A program made the position numbers and the translations under genes. A stretch of 64,000 bases of DNA from Kiloniellaceae bacterium (GTDB taxonomy: Bacteria > Pseudomonadota > Alphaproteobacteria > Kiloniellales > J153), in NCBI GenBank assembly GCA_021776115.1, contig JAJFGN010000085.1, forward strand, positions 17,890-81,889. The letters run 5' to 3'. The notes beneath the pieces are model-generated. The model was given only the letters and a program-made list of their open reading frames with translations, was not told the DNA's origin and made no database searches. Below are positions 42,329-51,224 of this stretch, piece after piece (position 1 is the stretch's first letter; every line of letters starts with the position of its first letter).

Positions 42329-45031
42329 CTACTCGCCCGCTTCTTGGCGGGCTGCGGGCCCGGGTGATGGGGCGGTGGGCGACGGAGTCGCGGAAGACGG
42401 GGCGGCAGGAGACGGGGCGGCAGCTTCGCCGGAGGGGCCGCCGCTCGGGGCCGCTTCGGCATTCGGGACCGCCTCGGCATTCGGGGCCGCGGGGGCGGCC
42501 GCTTCCTCGGCGCCGGCCGCGGCGGCGCAGGTGTTCTTGCCCGGCGCTTCCTCGATCACTTCCTTCACCTTGGCGGCGAGCTGCTTGAGGCTGAAGGGCT
42601 TGGGCAGGAAATGGATGCCCTCTTCCTCACCCAGCTTCTTGCGGAACGCGTCCTCGGTATAGCCGGAGATGAAGATGACCTTGAGGTCGGGGTGGGTCTT
42701 GCGCACCTCGCGCACCAGGGTCGGACCGTCGACCCGGGGCATGACCACATCGGTCACCAGGATGTCGAGCGTGTCGCCCTTCTCCTTGATGATCTCCAGC
42801 GCGGTCTCGCCCGACTGCGCCTCATGCACCTCATAGCCTTTGTTGCGCAGGGCCCGGGCCGCGAAGGAGCGCACGGCATCCTCGTCTTCGACCAGGAGGA
42901 CGGTGCTCATGCCGGAAAGGTCGCGGGCCACCTTGGCCGTCTGCTCTTCGACCACCGCCGTGCCTGCGGCGGCCTGCGAATGCGGCAGGTAGATAGAAAA
43001 AGTCGTGCCCTGGCCGGGTTTGCTGTCGACGAAGACGTAGCCGTCGCTCTGCTTGACGATGCCGTAGACGGTGGACAGGCCAAGCCCGGTTCCGGCGCCG
43101 ATCTCCTTGGTGGAGAAGAAAGGATCGAAGATGCGGTCCAGATTTTCCGGGTCTATACCGCACCCGTTGTCTTCGACCTCGATCAGCACGTAGTCGCCGG
43201 CCGGCGCGGCCTCGCCGCCGCGCTTCAACTCGTCGCGCAGCGTGACGTTAGAGGTCCGAATCTCGACCGTCCCGCCATCGGGCATGGCGTCGCGGGCGTT
43301 GACCGCCAAGTTGATGATGACCTGTTCGAGCTGACCCTGATCCGCGCGCACCATGCCCAGGTCGCGGCCGTGCACCATCTTGAGCTCCATGTTCTCGCCC
43401 AAGAGGCGGCGCAGCAGATGCGACAGCTCGGCCAGAATGTCGGTCGGGTTCAAGCGCTTTGGCTGCAAGGTCTGCTGGCGCGAGAACGCCAGCAACTGAC
43501 GCACCAGGTTGGCCGCCCGATTGGCGTTCTGCTTGATCTGCATAATGTCGGCGAAGGACTGGTCGCCCGGGCGGTGGCGCAGGAGCAATAGATCGGAAAA
43601 CCCGATCATGGCGGTCAGAAGGTTATTGAAATCGTGCGCGATACCGCCCGCCAGTTGGCCGACCGCTTGCATCTTCTGGGACTGGGCGAACTGGTCCTCC
43701 AGTTTCTTTTGCTCGGTGGTGTCGATGAAGTGCGCGATGAACCCGCTAGGCGCGCCGGCGGAATCCGTGACCACGTTCAGGTAGATCGCACAGGCGGTCT
43801 CGCGCGCACCGATCAAGTGCGCCTCGATCGCTCCGCGCACCGCCGGCGCCGTCTCTCCGGAAGCCGGTTTCAAGGCGGCGCGGATCCGCTCCTGGTGCTC
43901 CGGCTTGACCAGATCGAACAGCGACCGCCCCGCCAGGTCTTCCGCGCTCTGCCCGACCAACCCGGCGAAAACGCTGTTGCATTCGGTCAGATGTCCGGCC
44001 GAATCCAAGAGCGCGATACCGACCGGCGCGTCGATGAAGAAGCGCTCGAAGCGCTGGACCGAGCGCTCCAAGGCCTCGGCGACGGCGCGCTCGCGCGACA
44101 GGTTGTGGACGACCGAGCGGGTACGCAAGACATGACCGTCGGCGCCGGTCACCACGTCCTGCCGGATCGCGACCTGGAAACGGCCCTCTTCGCCGTCGAC
44201 CAGCATGACCTCGCCGCGCGCAGCCTCCGCCTCGGGGAAGGGGTGATAGGGCGGCGTATCGAACGGCAAGGCCTCGGCGATCACATCGTGCAGGCAAATC
44301 ATGCTGTTTTCCATGTCCTCGTGGGACAGGCCCAGCCAGTCGCACAGGGTGCGGTTCGCGAAAATAAACCGGCCGTGCTCATCGACCGAATAGAATCCGA
44401 CCGGGGCATTCTCCAGAAGATCGACGAAGCTTTCCTGCTCCTCTTTGACGACCTGCTCCATCTGGCGGCGCAAGGTGATGTCGTTGACCATCCAAAGGAC
44501 AGTGCCAGGCCGCTCGACGACCGGATAGGCGACCACGTAGCGCCACTCGGGCGGGCCGTCGGTGGCGCCGCGCGGGCGTACCCGCAACTCCAGGGACCCG
44601 GCCACGCCGTTACGCGCCTTGGCGGCCAGGCGATCGAGCTGGCCGCGCGCGTCCTCCTCCCCGGCCAACTCCTCGGCCAACAGTTCGGGCGCCGGGCGTT
44701 CGGACTCGCCGAAGAACTCGATGAAGGCGTCGTTGACCAGCAGCGTCCGGCCAAACTCGTCGACAACCTGATGAGGTTGAGGAACCGCGCCGAAGATATC
44801 GTGCTGCAGCGCATAGGCGCGGCGTAGCCGGACCATCGATACCAGCGCCGCGACGATCGCCAAAGCGGTGATCGCCAGACCGCCTAACACCATGGTTTCC
44901 ATGTCGGGTGGCCAGAACGCCTTTAAGGCGGCCAGATCGAATTCCGCCGCCCTGGCCGGCGCCGCATAGAAAAGCGCCGCCAGGAGACATGAGACCCCGC
45001 GTTTCACGCCGCTCATCCACTCCATGCGCAT
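42329..45031 (-). CDS. cckA: CckA-like hybrid sensor histidine kinase
   Basis: A 900-residue inner-membrane hybrid kinase that, with ChpT, passes phosphate to CtrA to control the alphaproteobacterial cell cycle and motility. Two N-terminal hydrophobic segments (about 12-28, 43-62) precede two or three PAS domains (about 75-430). The HisKA site is in [20 protein letters not shown] (His near 465), followed by the HATPase_c domain (about 560-700) and a receiver domain with Asp near 761 in [11 protein letters not shown] 70-residue Ala/Pro-rich tail (about 830-900) is unusual. ATG 45031 or 45025 starts before the first hydrophobic segment; an in-frame start at 45169 would overlap flhB. Gene order recA-cckA-flhB is conserved in alphaproteobacteria. 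Confidence 0.93.
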   Translation of the reverse strand: MRMEWMSGVKRGVSCLLAALFYAAPARAAEFDLAALKAFWPPDMETMVLGGLAITALAIVAALVSMVRLRRAYALQHDIFGAVPQPHQVVDEFGRTLLVNDAFIEFFGESERPAPELLAEELAGEEDARGQLDRLAAKARNGVAGSLELRVRPRGATDGPPEWRYVVAYPVVERPGTVLWMVNDITLRRQMEQVVKEEQESFVDLLENAPVGFYSVDEHGRFIFANRTLCDWLGLSHEDMENSMICLHDVIAEALPFDTPPYHPFPEAEAARGEVMLVDGEEGRFQVAIRQDVVTGADGHVLRTRSVVHNLSRERAVAEALERSVQRFERFFIDAPVGIALLDSAGHLTECNSVFAGLVGQSAEDLAGRSLFDLVKPEHQERIRAALKPASGETAPAVRGAIEAHLIGARETACAIYLNVVTDSAGAPSGFIAHFIDTTEQKKLEDQFAQSQKMQAVGQLAGGIAHDFNNLLTAMIGFSDLLLLRHRPGDQSFADIMQIKQNANRAANLVRQLLAFSRQQTLQPKRLNPTDILAELSHLLRRLLGENMELKMVHGRDLGMVRADQGQLEQVIINLAVNARDAMPDGGTVEIRTSNVTLRDELKRGGEAAPAGDYVLIEVEDNGCGIDPENLDRIFDPFFSTKEIGAGTGLGLSTVYGIVKQSDGYVFVDSKPGQGTTFSIYLPHSQAAAGTAVVEEQTAKVARDLSGMSTVLLVEDEDAVRSFAARALRNKGYEVHEAQSGETALEIIKEKGDTLDILVTDVVMPRVDGPTLVREVRKTHPDLKVIFISGYTEDAFRKKLGEEEGIHFLPKPFSLKQLAAKVKEVIEEAPGKNTCAAAAGAEEAAAPAAPNAEAVPNAEAAPSGGPSGEAAAPSPAAPSSATPSPTAPSPGPAARQEAGE

Positions 45032-45095
45032 TGGACAGCGATATGTAAAGCATACCGGCGTCGCGCCGGGCAAGACGCGGCGATCGCTTGCGGGG

Positions 45096-46193
45096 TCATG
45101 GTGCCGGGCGCGCCGAACCTCCCGGCACGCGGCCTTTGAGGCGCATGACGAAACCAATGACCTCGGCAACCGCTTTATAGTGCTCGGCCGGGATTTCCTC
45201 GTCGAGTTCGACCGCTTGGTAGAGCGCGCGGGTCAGCGGTGGGTTCTCGACGATCGGGATGTCGTGCTCCTCGGCCAGTTCGCGAATTTTCTTGGCCATG
45301 GAATCGATGCCCTTGGCGACCAGACGGGGGGCGCCCATGGCCTCCATATCGTACTTCAGGGCGACCGCGTAATGGGTCGGGTTGGTGATCACCACATCCG
45401 CCTCGGGCACCGCGGCCATCATGCGCTTGCGCGCCCGCTCCATGCGGATCTGGCGCAGGCGCCCCTTGACCATCGGATCGCCCTCGGCCTGCTTGTGTTC
45501 CTCCTTCATCTCCTGTTTCGACATGCGGAGCTGCTTCAAGTGCTGTTGCTTCTGAAACACGAAGTCGAGCGCCGCGATCAGAGTCATCACCGACAACACA
45601 CCGATCAAGACCCGCGCGGCCAGGCCCTGCAACAGATCGGTGAACTGCGTCAGGCTCATGCCGGCGATATTGGGAATCACACCGGCCTGGGGCCGCAAAA
45701 GGATCACCACAACCGCGGCGACGATCGAGATCTTGGCGAAGCCCTTGAGGAAATCGACCAGCGACTTCACCGAAAACATACGCTTCAGGCCCTTGGCCGG
45801 GGAGATCTTCTCCAGCTTTGGGCTGATCGGATCGGCGCTGATGATCAGGCCGTTTTGAATCACGCCAGCGACCAAGGCCGCCAATACGATCACGGCCAAG
45901 GGCACCATCAGGGCCAAACCAACCTGCACCGCTGTCTCCATTAGGACCTCGCGCAGGAGATAGCTGTCGAGACGGATCGCATGAGGCTCCTCGACGAAAC
46001 GGCGCAGGGCTTGGGATATACTTCGCACCATGGGCCCAGCGAAGATGGTGACCAGGAGGGTCATCGCCAGGATGATGAACCAATGATTGATCTCCTGGGA
46101 GCGTGCGACCTGCCCCTTTTCGCGCGCCTGATCGATCCGCCGTTGTGTCGGATCTTCTGTTTTTTGTGAGTCGTCGGTTTGTTCTTCGGCCAT
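45096..46193 (-). CDS. flhB: Flagellar export switch protein FlhB
   Basis: A 365-residue inner-membrane component of the flagellar type III export gate that switches from rod/hook to filament substrates. Four membrane helices (about 40-60, 90-115, 150-170, 190-215) precede the cytoplasmic domain, where the autocleavage site NPTH is at 271-274. The C-terminal FlhB_C region (APRLVAKGIDSMAKKIRELA) is complete. ATG 46193 starts an MAEEQTDDSQKTEDPTQRR leader, typical of FlhB. It lies 12 bases downstream of fliR in a reverse flagellar operon that continues into cckA. Confidence 0.97.
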   Translation of the reverse strand: MAEEQTDDSQKTEDPTQRRIDQAREKGQVARSQEINHWFIILAMTLLVTIFAGPMVRSISQALRRFVEEPHAIRLDSYLLREVLMETAVQVGLALMVPLAVIVLAALVAGVIQNGLIISADPISPKLEKISPAKGLKRMFSVKSLVDFLKGFAKISIVAAVVVILLRPQAGVIPNIAGMSLTQFTDLLQGLAARVLIGVLSVMTLIAALDFVFQKQQHLKQLRMSKQEMKEEHKQAEGDPMVKGRLRQIRMERARKRMMAAVPEADVVITNPTHYAVALKYDMEAMGAPRLVAKGIDSMAKKIRELAEEHDIPIVENPPLTRALYQAVELDEEIPAEHYKAVAEVIGFVMRLKGRVPGGSARPAP

Positions 46194-46205
46194 GCCCGCA
46201 CGCCC

Positions 46206-46967
46206 CTAGAGCGCGAGGTAGGGAACGAAGGCGTTCTCGAAAGCGTCGGTGAACCATCGCAACAGGGCCGGCAAGGTTGCCGCCAGGACGACCAGCCCGA
46301 TGCCGATCTGCAGCGGCATGGCGACGAAGAAAACCTGCATCTGCGGCATCAGGCGGCCAAGCAGGCCGAGCCCCAAAACGAAGATCATGGCGACCAAGAT
46401 GAACGGCGAGGCGATCTGGAACGAGAGCAGGAAAGTCGCGGCCACGACCCGCGCGATCATGTCGGCGAAATCGCCGATCGGCGGCACCTGGCCGGGAACG
46501 AACAGGCTGTAGCTATCGACGACCGCCATCAACATCAGATGATGCAAATTGAGGGTGAAGATGAGCATCAACGCGGCCGCGCTCAGGAACGACCCGGCGA
46601 TCGAGCCTTGCTGCGCGGCGCTGGGATCGTTGGTCAGCGCGTTGGCCATGGAGCTGGCATAGGCGACGAACATGCCCGCGGTGGTCAGGGCCGCCAGGTA
46701 CAGCCGGCCGATGGTCCCGAAGAACAACCCGATCAGGGTTTCGCCCAGGATGATCAACAACAGGGCGGTCGCGCTTTCCGGCATCGCGGGCAGGATCGGG
46801 GATACCACCGGCGTCACGACCAGGGCGATCATGAGTCCAAGCAGGAGGCGCAGACGCGGCGACACGTAGGGCGCCGAGTAGCCGGGCAAAAGCAACATGG
46901 CCGCGCCGATCCGCACGAAAACCAGCAGGGCGGCGAAGACGCTTGCCGGCAAGAGTTCCTGGAACAT
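46206..46967 (-). CDS. fliR: Flagellar export protein FliR
   Basis: A 253-residue integral membrane protein of the flagellar export gate, with six helices. The hydrophobic repeats (ALLVFVRIGAAMLLLPGYSA, LRLLLGLMIALVVTPVV) match FliR. It is 18 bases downstream of fliQ and 12 bases upstream of flhB, the usual fliQ-fliR-flhB order. It forms the FliPQR export pore together with FliP (50168) and FliQ. Confidence 0.95.
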   Translation of the reverse strand: MFQELLPASVFAALLVFVRIGAAMLLLPGYSAPYVSPRLRLLLGLMIALVVTPVVSPILPAMPESATALLLIILGETLIGLFFGTIGRLYLAALTTAGMFVAYASSMANALTNDPSAAQQGSIAGSFLSAAALMLIFTLNLHHLMLMAVVDSYSLFVPGQVPPIGDFADMIARVVAATFLLSFQIASPFILVAMIFVLGLGLLGRLMPQMQVFFVAMPLQIGIGLVVLAATLPALLRWFTDAFENAFVPYLAL

Positions 46968-46985
46968 CGCCCGGCCCGCCCCCGG

Positions 46986-47252
46986 TCAGCCCAACACGAC
47001 GATGCGGTCCATCAAGCTCTGGGTGAAGGCGATCAGAACGCCCAGCATGTACGGCACGAAGACCAGCAGGGAGGCGAAGATAACCAGCGCCTTCGGCACG
47101 AAGGTCAGGGTCATCTCCTGCATCTGGGTCAAGGCTTGGAATAGGGAGATCGTGAGGCCGACGAAAAGCGCCAGTATGAGCACCGGCGAACTGACCTTCA
47201 GCATCACGATCACCGCCTCGCGTGCGACTTCCATGACGTCGATGGCGTTCAT
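46986..47252 (-). CDS. fliQ: Flagellar export protein FliQ
   Basis: An 88-residue protein with two transmembrane helices, the standard FliQ size. The start at ATG 47252 (MNAIDVMEVAREAVIVMLKV) is fixed by the family N-terminus; in-frame sequence further upstream is not coding. Together with FliP and FliR it forms the pore of the export gate. It lies between fliE and fliR. Confidence 0.95.
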   Translation of the reverse strand: MNAIDVMEVAREAVIVMLKVSSPVLILALFVGLTISLFQALTQMQEMTLTFVPKALVIFASLLVFVPYMLGVLIAFTQSLMDRIVVLG

Positions 47253-47340
47253 GCGCCACCCCCGTGACGGAGCAAACCCGGTTTCGTACCCGGTCTCATG
47301 ATCTCGATCCCCCGAAAAATAGCTCGTCCACGCAGCCGCG

Positions 47341-47652
47341 TCAGACCGGCATACGCAAGACTTCCTGATAGGCCTGAATGACCCGGTCGCGCAGCGTGAC
47401 GACGGTCTGTAGCGTAAGCTCTGCCCTGCCAACGGCAGTGACGACGTCGTTCAGGTCGGCTGTGCCGGCCGCCGCCTTCAGGCTTTGCACCTCGCCCTGG
47501 CGCAGGGTATCGGCTGCGCCTTGGGTCGCGTCGCGCAGAATATCGGCGAATTCGCTGGACTTGGCCTGGTCCGCAGCGCCAAAGCCAGGCAGCGTATCCT
47601 GGTTCGCGATCTTCCGATAGGCAGAGACGGCATCGGTGAAATTAACAGGCAT
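47341..47652 (-). CDS. fliE: Flagellar hook-basal body protein FliE
   Basis: A 103-residue basal-body protein that links the MS ring to the rod. The C-terminal motif VGRAELTLQTVVTLRDRVIQAYQEVLRMPV is the FliE signature. The gene lies between flgC and fliQ, its usual place. A gap of 88 bases separates it from fliQ. Confidence 0.93.
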   Translation of the reverse strand: MPVNFTDAVSAYRKIANQDTLPGFGAADQAKSSEFADILRDATQGAADTLRQGEVQSLKAAAGTADLNDVVTAVGRAELTLQTVVTLRDRVIQAYQEVLRMPV

Positions 47653-47747
47653 GGCATTGCTCCCGGGTCGTACGACCCCGTGGCTGCTGGCCTTCTTGGC
47701 GATCCGCCGGCGGCCTTTCTGGCCACCGCATAGGGTTCGGCGCGCGA

Positions 47748-48158
47748 CTAGCGCAATAGTTCAATGGTCTGCTGCAGCATTCGGCGGGAAGCCTGCAAGA
47801 CCTTCAGATTCGCCTGATAGCTACGTTGCGCCTCGCGCATGTCCGCCATTTCGATGACGCTGTTGACGTTGGAGGTCGCGACGTATCCGGTGACGTCGGC
47901 GGCCGGATGGTACGGTTCGTAGCGGCGGCCGAAGTCGCTGGAATCGCGCGATATCCGTCGCACGTCGACCAACTCGACCCCCAGCTCGCGGTTCAGCGCG
48001 CTACCGAAGGTGACCAGCTTGCGCCGGTAGGGCTCGCCCTCCGGCGTCAGCGCGGTTGACCCGGCATTGGCGACGTTCTCCGAAATGACCCGCAGGCGCG
48101 TGCCCTGCGACTTCATCCCCGAGGCCGCAACGTCCATGGATTTCAAAAGATCGCTCAT
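47748..48158 (-). CDS. flgC: Flagellar proximal rod protein FlgC
   Basis: A 136-residue rod protein. The N-terminus (LKSMDVAASGMKSQGTRLRVI) with SENVANAGS and the C-terminal EMADMREAQRSYQANLKVLQ segment are typical of FlgC. It lies 24 bases downstream of flgB and upstream of fliE. Confidence 0.95.
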   Translation of the reverse strand: MSDLLKSMDVAASGMKSQGTRLRVISENVANAGSTALTPEGEPYRRKLVTFGSALNRELGVELVDVRRISRDSSDFGRRYEPYHPAADVTGYVATSNVNSVIEMADMREAQRSYQANLKVLQASRRMLQQTIELLR

Positions 48159-48182
48159 GCACCGTTACCTCGCGCCGCTCGA

Positions 48183-48587
48183 TCAACCGCCGCCGCGCAG
48201 GGCCATGCGGAACATGTCCATGTGCTTGCGATAGAGGTTGGTCATGGTCTGATGGTCGCCTTGGGTCTTGGCGACCTTCATCAACTGCTCCTCGATGACA
48301 ACCGCGTTGCCCGAGGGAGAGGTCTCGTAGGGCTGCTTCTGGTCTGTGGCCCGCGCCGGCCCGTCGCGGAGGGCCGTCCCGGACAAGTGGCTGCCGTGAG
48401 TCAGCCACGGATCCACAGGCGTCAAGCGGCGGCGCAGGATATTGAGGAATTGCCCCTCGTCGAGATCCTGGGGCACAAAACCCGGCGTGTCGGAATTGGC
48501 TATATTATCCGCTAGCACGTTTTGGCGCTGGCCAAGCCAGTCCATACGCTTGGCGATTACAGAGAATAGGTTGAGTTTGCCGTCCAT
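48183..48587 (-). CDS. flgB: Flagellar proximal rod protein FlgB
   Basis: A 134-residue rod protein with the FlgB motif QRQNVLADNIANSDTPGFVPQDL near the N-terminus. It is the first gene of the reverse operon flgB-flgC-fliE-fliQ-fliR-flhB, possibly with cckA. Its promoter must share the region 48588-48764 with csrA. Confidence 0.94.
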   Translation of the reverse strand: MDGKLNLFSVIAKRMDWLGQRQNVLADNIANSDTPGFVPQDLDEGQFLNILRRRLTPVDPWLTHGSHLSGTALRDGPARATDQKQPYETSPSGNAVVIEEQLMKVAKTQGDHQTMTNLYRKHMDMFRMALRGGG

Positions 48588-48653
48588 TCCGCTCCCAGTG
48601 GCCGTTTCCGACCGTTAGCGCCGTTTCCCCGTAATGGCAGTATTACGGATGGC

Positions 48654-48681
48654 TTGTTAAAAATCGGTGAAATCGTATAAA
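48654..48681 (+). promoter_or_regulatory. csrA: Sigma-70-type promoter candidate for csrA
   Basis: TTGTTA (48654-48659), 16 bases, then TATAAA (48676-48681), about 85 bases before the csrA start. The long 5' leader allows post-transcriptional control. Confidence 0.45.
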
Positions 48682-48764
48682 ATGATTCTCTAATGCGCCC
48701 CAACACGGGAAATCAGGCGTTTCAAAGCCTGGGAAGAGGGGGGGCCGGCACAGGAGGCGCCGGA

Positions 48765-49007
48765 ATGCTGTATTTAACGCGGAAAATCGGGGAATCGGTC
48801 ATTATCAATGATGAGATCGAGGTCACGGTTATAGAGGTTCGGGGTAAATCCATTAAACTTGGGTTTACCTTCCCTGAGCACGCGACCGTGTTGCGTCGCG
48901 AGATATTCGAGCGGATCCAAGAAGAGAACCGCGTCGCGGCCGCCGGCAGCGAGGCTCTGGCTCAGGTCGTGCCCGGTAAGCGCAAGGTCGGCGCCGGAGG
49001 CGAATAG
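48765..49007 (+). CDS. csrA: Carbon storage regulator CsrA
   Basis: An 80-residue RNA-binding dimer that controls mRNA translation and stability; in flagellated bacteria it limits flagellin synthesis. The N-terminus MLYLTRKIGESVIINDEIEV is the canonical CsrA start, with GKSIKLGFTFPEHATVLRREI following. The C-terminal extension (about 20 residues) is longer than in E. coli. ATG 48765 follows AGGAGG at optimal spacing; an in-frame start at 48693 is unsupported. It diverges from flgB and starts a forward run that includes flagellar export genes. Confidence 0.96.
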   Translation: MLYLTRKIGESVIINDEIEVTVIEVRGKSIKLGFTFPEHATVLRREIFERIQEENRVAAAGSEALAQVVPGKRKVGAGGE

Positions 49008-49187
49008 ACGCCTTCCTAGTGTGGTGGAACAGCCCTATCGGCCACTTTAGGCGCGCGGCGAATCGGTGGCGTATCCCAGAGAGACCGCACCGCTAAACCA
49101 TTCATTAAGCATGTATCGTCACCATTGACGGCCGTGCGGTGCGCCCTCGCGCCCACTCCCGGTTCACTGCCTGTTGGATAGCGCGCC

Positions 49188-49493
49188 TTGGTCGACGACT
49201 TGCCCCCAAAGAACCCCGCATCGCCGGTCGCGGTGGCCCTGGATAGTGGCGGTAACGAGCGCCGCGCGCCGAGGGTGATCGCAAAGGGCCGCGGCGCCTT
49301 GGCCGACCAAATCCTCGAAATTGCCTTCGAGCGAGGCATTAAGGTGCGGAGCGACGCCGATCTGGCCGAGATCCTGGGCGCGGTCGAACTAGACAGCGAG
49401 ATTCCTTTGGAAGCCCTGGCCGCCGTCGCCGAGATCCTGTCCTACATATACAGAAACCAAGCCGCTCTATCGGGAGGCCCGTCCCAATCATGA
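49188..49493 (+). CDS. FlhB C-terminal domain paralog (FlhX-like)
   Basis: A 101-residue protein similar only to the cytoplasmic FlhB_C domain: APRVIAKGRGALADQILEIA compares with the FlhB segment APRLVAKGIDSMAKKIRELA. The cleavage motif NPTH of the full-length protein (271-274) is replaced by NPASP, so it should not autocleave in the normal way. Such stand-alone FlhB_C proteins can replace the cleaved domain of FlhB in substrate switching. The start is TTG 49188. The coding end overlaps the next gene by 4 bases. It sits in a cluster with fliO and fliP. Confidence 0.8.
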   Translation: MVDDLPPKNPASPVAVALDSGGNERRAPRVIAKGRGALADQILEIAFERGIKVRSDADLAEILGAVELDSEIPLEALAAVAEILSYIYRNQAALSGGPSQS

Positions 49494-49825
49494 CTTCAGC
49501 TACCGATATCATGGCCGAGATGGAGTCGATCGGTGCCGTGATCCGGCACGCGCGTGACCTTCTCAATGCTGGCAATCTTATCGATGTGAGTTCCATCGAG
49601 GGTCGGGTCAACGACCTTTGCAGCCGCTTGGAAAGGCTGCGGGGCAACGAGGGAGCCGCGCTTCAACCCCGCGTCCTTGCCCTAATCGATGAATTCAGCC
49701 AACTGGCCAGCTTAATCGAAGCCCGGCTAGAAGACCTGCGCGGCGACCTGAAGCAGACCGGCGGCCGGGCCCAGGCTCTGTCCGCCTACGGTCTGGCCGC
49801 GCTCACCGACAAGCCCACGGGCTAG
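49490..49825 (+). CDS. Hypothetical coiled-coil protein in flagellar cluster
   Basis: A 111-residue cytoplasmic protein, mostly helical and rich in Leu, Glu and Arg (DLCSRLERLRGNEG ... SLIEARLEDLRGDL). It has no signal peptide or membrane segment. Its ATG overlaps the stop codon of the FlhB_C paralog. The context and helical character suggest a flagellar chaperone or regulator of the FlgN/FliT kind, but the sequence is not recognisably one of these families. Confidence 0.6.
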   Translation: MTSATDIMAEMESIGAVIRHARDLLNAGNLIDVSSIEGRVNDLCSRLERLRGNEGAALQPRVLALIDEFSQLASLIEARLEDLRGDLKQTGGRAQALSAYGLAALTDKPTG

Positions 49826-49838
49826 GACAACGCCGCCA

Positions 49839-50171
49839 ATGGAGATCGAGACGTACCTGCGGTTCCTGGCCGCGTTAGCCCTGGTGTTGGCCCTGATCGC
49901 CCTCTGCGCCTGGGGCGCCCGTCGCCTCGGCCTCGGCGGGACCTTGGCGCCCACCAAGGGCGGATCGCCGCGCCTGGCTATCGTCGAGGTCAAGGTCATC
50001 GATTCCAGGCGCAAACTGGTCCTTTTGCGCCGCGACGCGAAGGAACACCTGATCTTGCTCGGGCCCAATCGAGATCTCTTGATCGAGAGCGGTATCGCGC
50101 CAACCCAGATCGAAGCCGGGGCCCGTAAGCTGCCCAGCGACGAGGCCCGGCCCGGGAGCGCCGCGACATGA
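49839..50171 (+). CDS. fliO: Flagellar biosynthesis protein FliO
   Basis: A 110-residue bitopic membrane protein that assists FliP assembly. One transmembrane helix (about 7-27) is followed by the cytoplasmic FliO domain LAIVEVKVIDSRRKLVLLRR. It overlaps fliP by 4 bases (ATGA). Confidence 0.85.
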   Translation: MEIETYLRFLAALALVLALIALCAWGARRLGLGGTLAPTKGGSPRLAIVEVKVIDSRRKLVLLRRDAKEHLILLGPNRDLLIESGIAPTQIEAGARKLPSDEARPGSAAT

Positions 50172-50929
50172 CGAAACGACGGTCTCTCCGCACGCCCCTG
50201 TTCAGCGTTTTGCTGGCGGCGTCGCTGGCGCTGCTGCTGGCAGGACCGGCGCTGGCGCAGACCTTTCAGTTCGACCTGGGGCCCGAGGCGCAAGGCTCGA
50301 CCGCCAGCCGCCTGATCCAGCTTGTCGCACTGATCACGATCCTCAGCCTGGCGCCGTCGATCCTGATCATGGTGACGTCGTTCACGCGGATTGTGGTTGT
50401 GTTGTCGTTTCTGCGAAGCGCCCTGGGAATTCAGCAGACACCGCCCAATTCGGTCCTAATCAGCCTCGCTCTCTTCCTCACGCTTTTCATCATGCTGCCG
50501 ACTTTGGAGGTCATCTACGACGAAGCTATTCAACCTCTGATCGCCGAGGATCTAACCGAGATGGAAGCGGTCGATAAAGCCTCCGCGCCGGTTCGCGACT
50601 TTATGCTGAGCCACGTGCGCGAACAGGATCTGAAGTTGTTCATGGACATGGCGAAGACCGGGCCCGTCGCGACCCCGGAAGAGACGCCCATGCGCTCGCT
50701 GATTCCGGCCTTCATGATCAGCGAGTTGCGCCGGGCCTTCGAGATCGGTTTCCTCTTGTTCCTGCCGTTCATAATCATCGACATGGTGGTCGCCACGGTG
50801 CTTATGTCGATGGGTATGCTGATGCTGCCACCGATCATGATATCGCTGCCGTTCAAGCTGATCTTCTTCGTGCTGGTGGACGGCTGGTACCTGGTCGCCG
50901 GCAGCCTGGTGCAAAGTTACGGCGGATAG
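50168..50929 (+). CDS. fliP: Flagellar export pore protein FliP
   Basis: A 253-residue inner-membrane protein forming the export pore. It has a cleavable signal (cleavage near ALAQ), then TSFTRIVVVLSFLRSALGIQ and LIPAFMISELRRAFEIGFL, both FliP signatures. Its neighbours FliQ and FliR are encoded in the reverse operon 3 kb away. Two dispersed repeats follow in the gap to 51224. Confidence 0.95.
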   Translation: MTKRRSLRTPLFSVLLAASLALLLAGPALAQTFQFDLGPEAQGSTASRLIQLVALITILSLAPSILIMVTSFTRIVVVLSFLRSALGIQQTPPNSVLISLALFLTLFIMLPTLEVIYDEAIQPLIAEDLTEMEAVDKASAPVRDFMLSHVREQDLKLFMDMAKTGPVATPEETPMRSLIPAFMISELRRAFEIGFLLFLPFIIIDMVVATVLMSMGMLMLPPIMISLPFKLIFFVLVDGWYLVAGSLVQSYGG

Positions 50930-51034
50930 ACATCCGGCAAGTATGAGAGTCCGATTCGAGATGAAGGGTTCGGATTCAAAAGCATGCCGGAACCCTCTTG
51001 CACCTCCGTTGTCGCTCTCGTCTGCATTTCCTTT

Positions 51035-51118
51035 GTCACCCTCGGGCTTTGACCCGAGGGTCCATCGACGAGCGAGACTCCGACTACGATGGATTACCGG
51101 GTCAAGCCCGGCAATGAC
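51035..51118. repeat. Dispersed 84-base composite repeat, copy B (inverted)
   Basis: This copy reads GTCACCCTCGGGCTTTGACC and ends GGTCAAGCCCGGCAATGAC. It is the reverse complement of the element at 35319-35401, with about a dozen differences. Confidence 0.85.
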
Positions 51119-51158
51119 TCTGCAGGAGTGTTGGGGGACTCCGCCGCGCACTTCGATT

Positions 51159-51187
51159 GTCGTCCCGAACTTGATCCGGGATGACGA
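51159..51187. repeat. Short palindrome, GTCATCCCGGA family
   Basis: GTCGTCCCGAACTTGATCCGGGATGACGAC is an imperfect palindrome related to the perfect 27-base inverted repeat at 33728-33808. Confidence 0.7.
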
Positions 51188-51224
51188 CTTATGGGCTATG
51201 AGTCCGTGACCTGGGCGAGTGGCG

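Noticed and set aside
43634..44827. Forward open frame opposite cckA
   Set aside because: Shadow frame of the kinase gene without its own start signals or domains.
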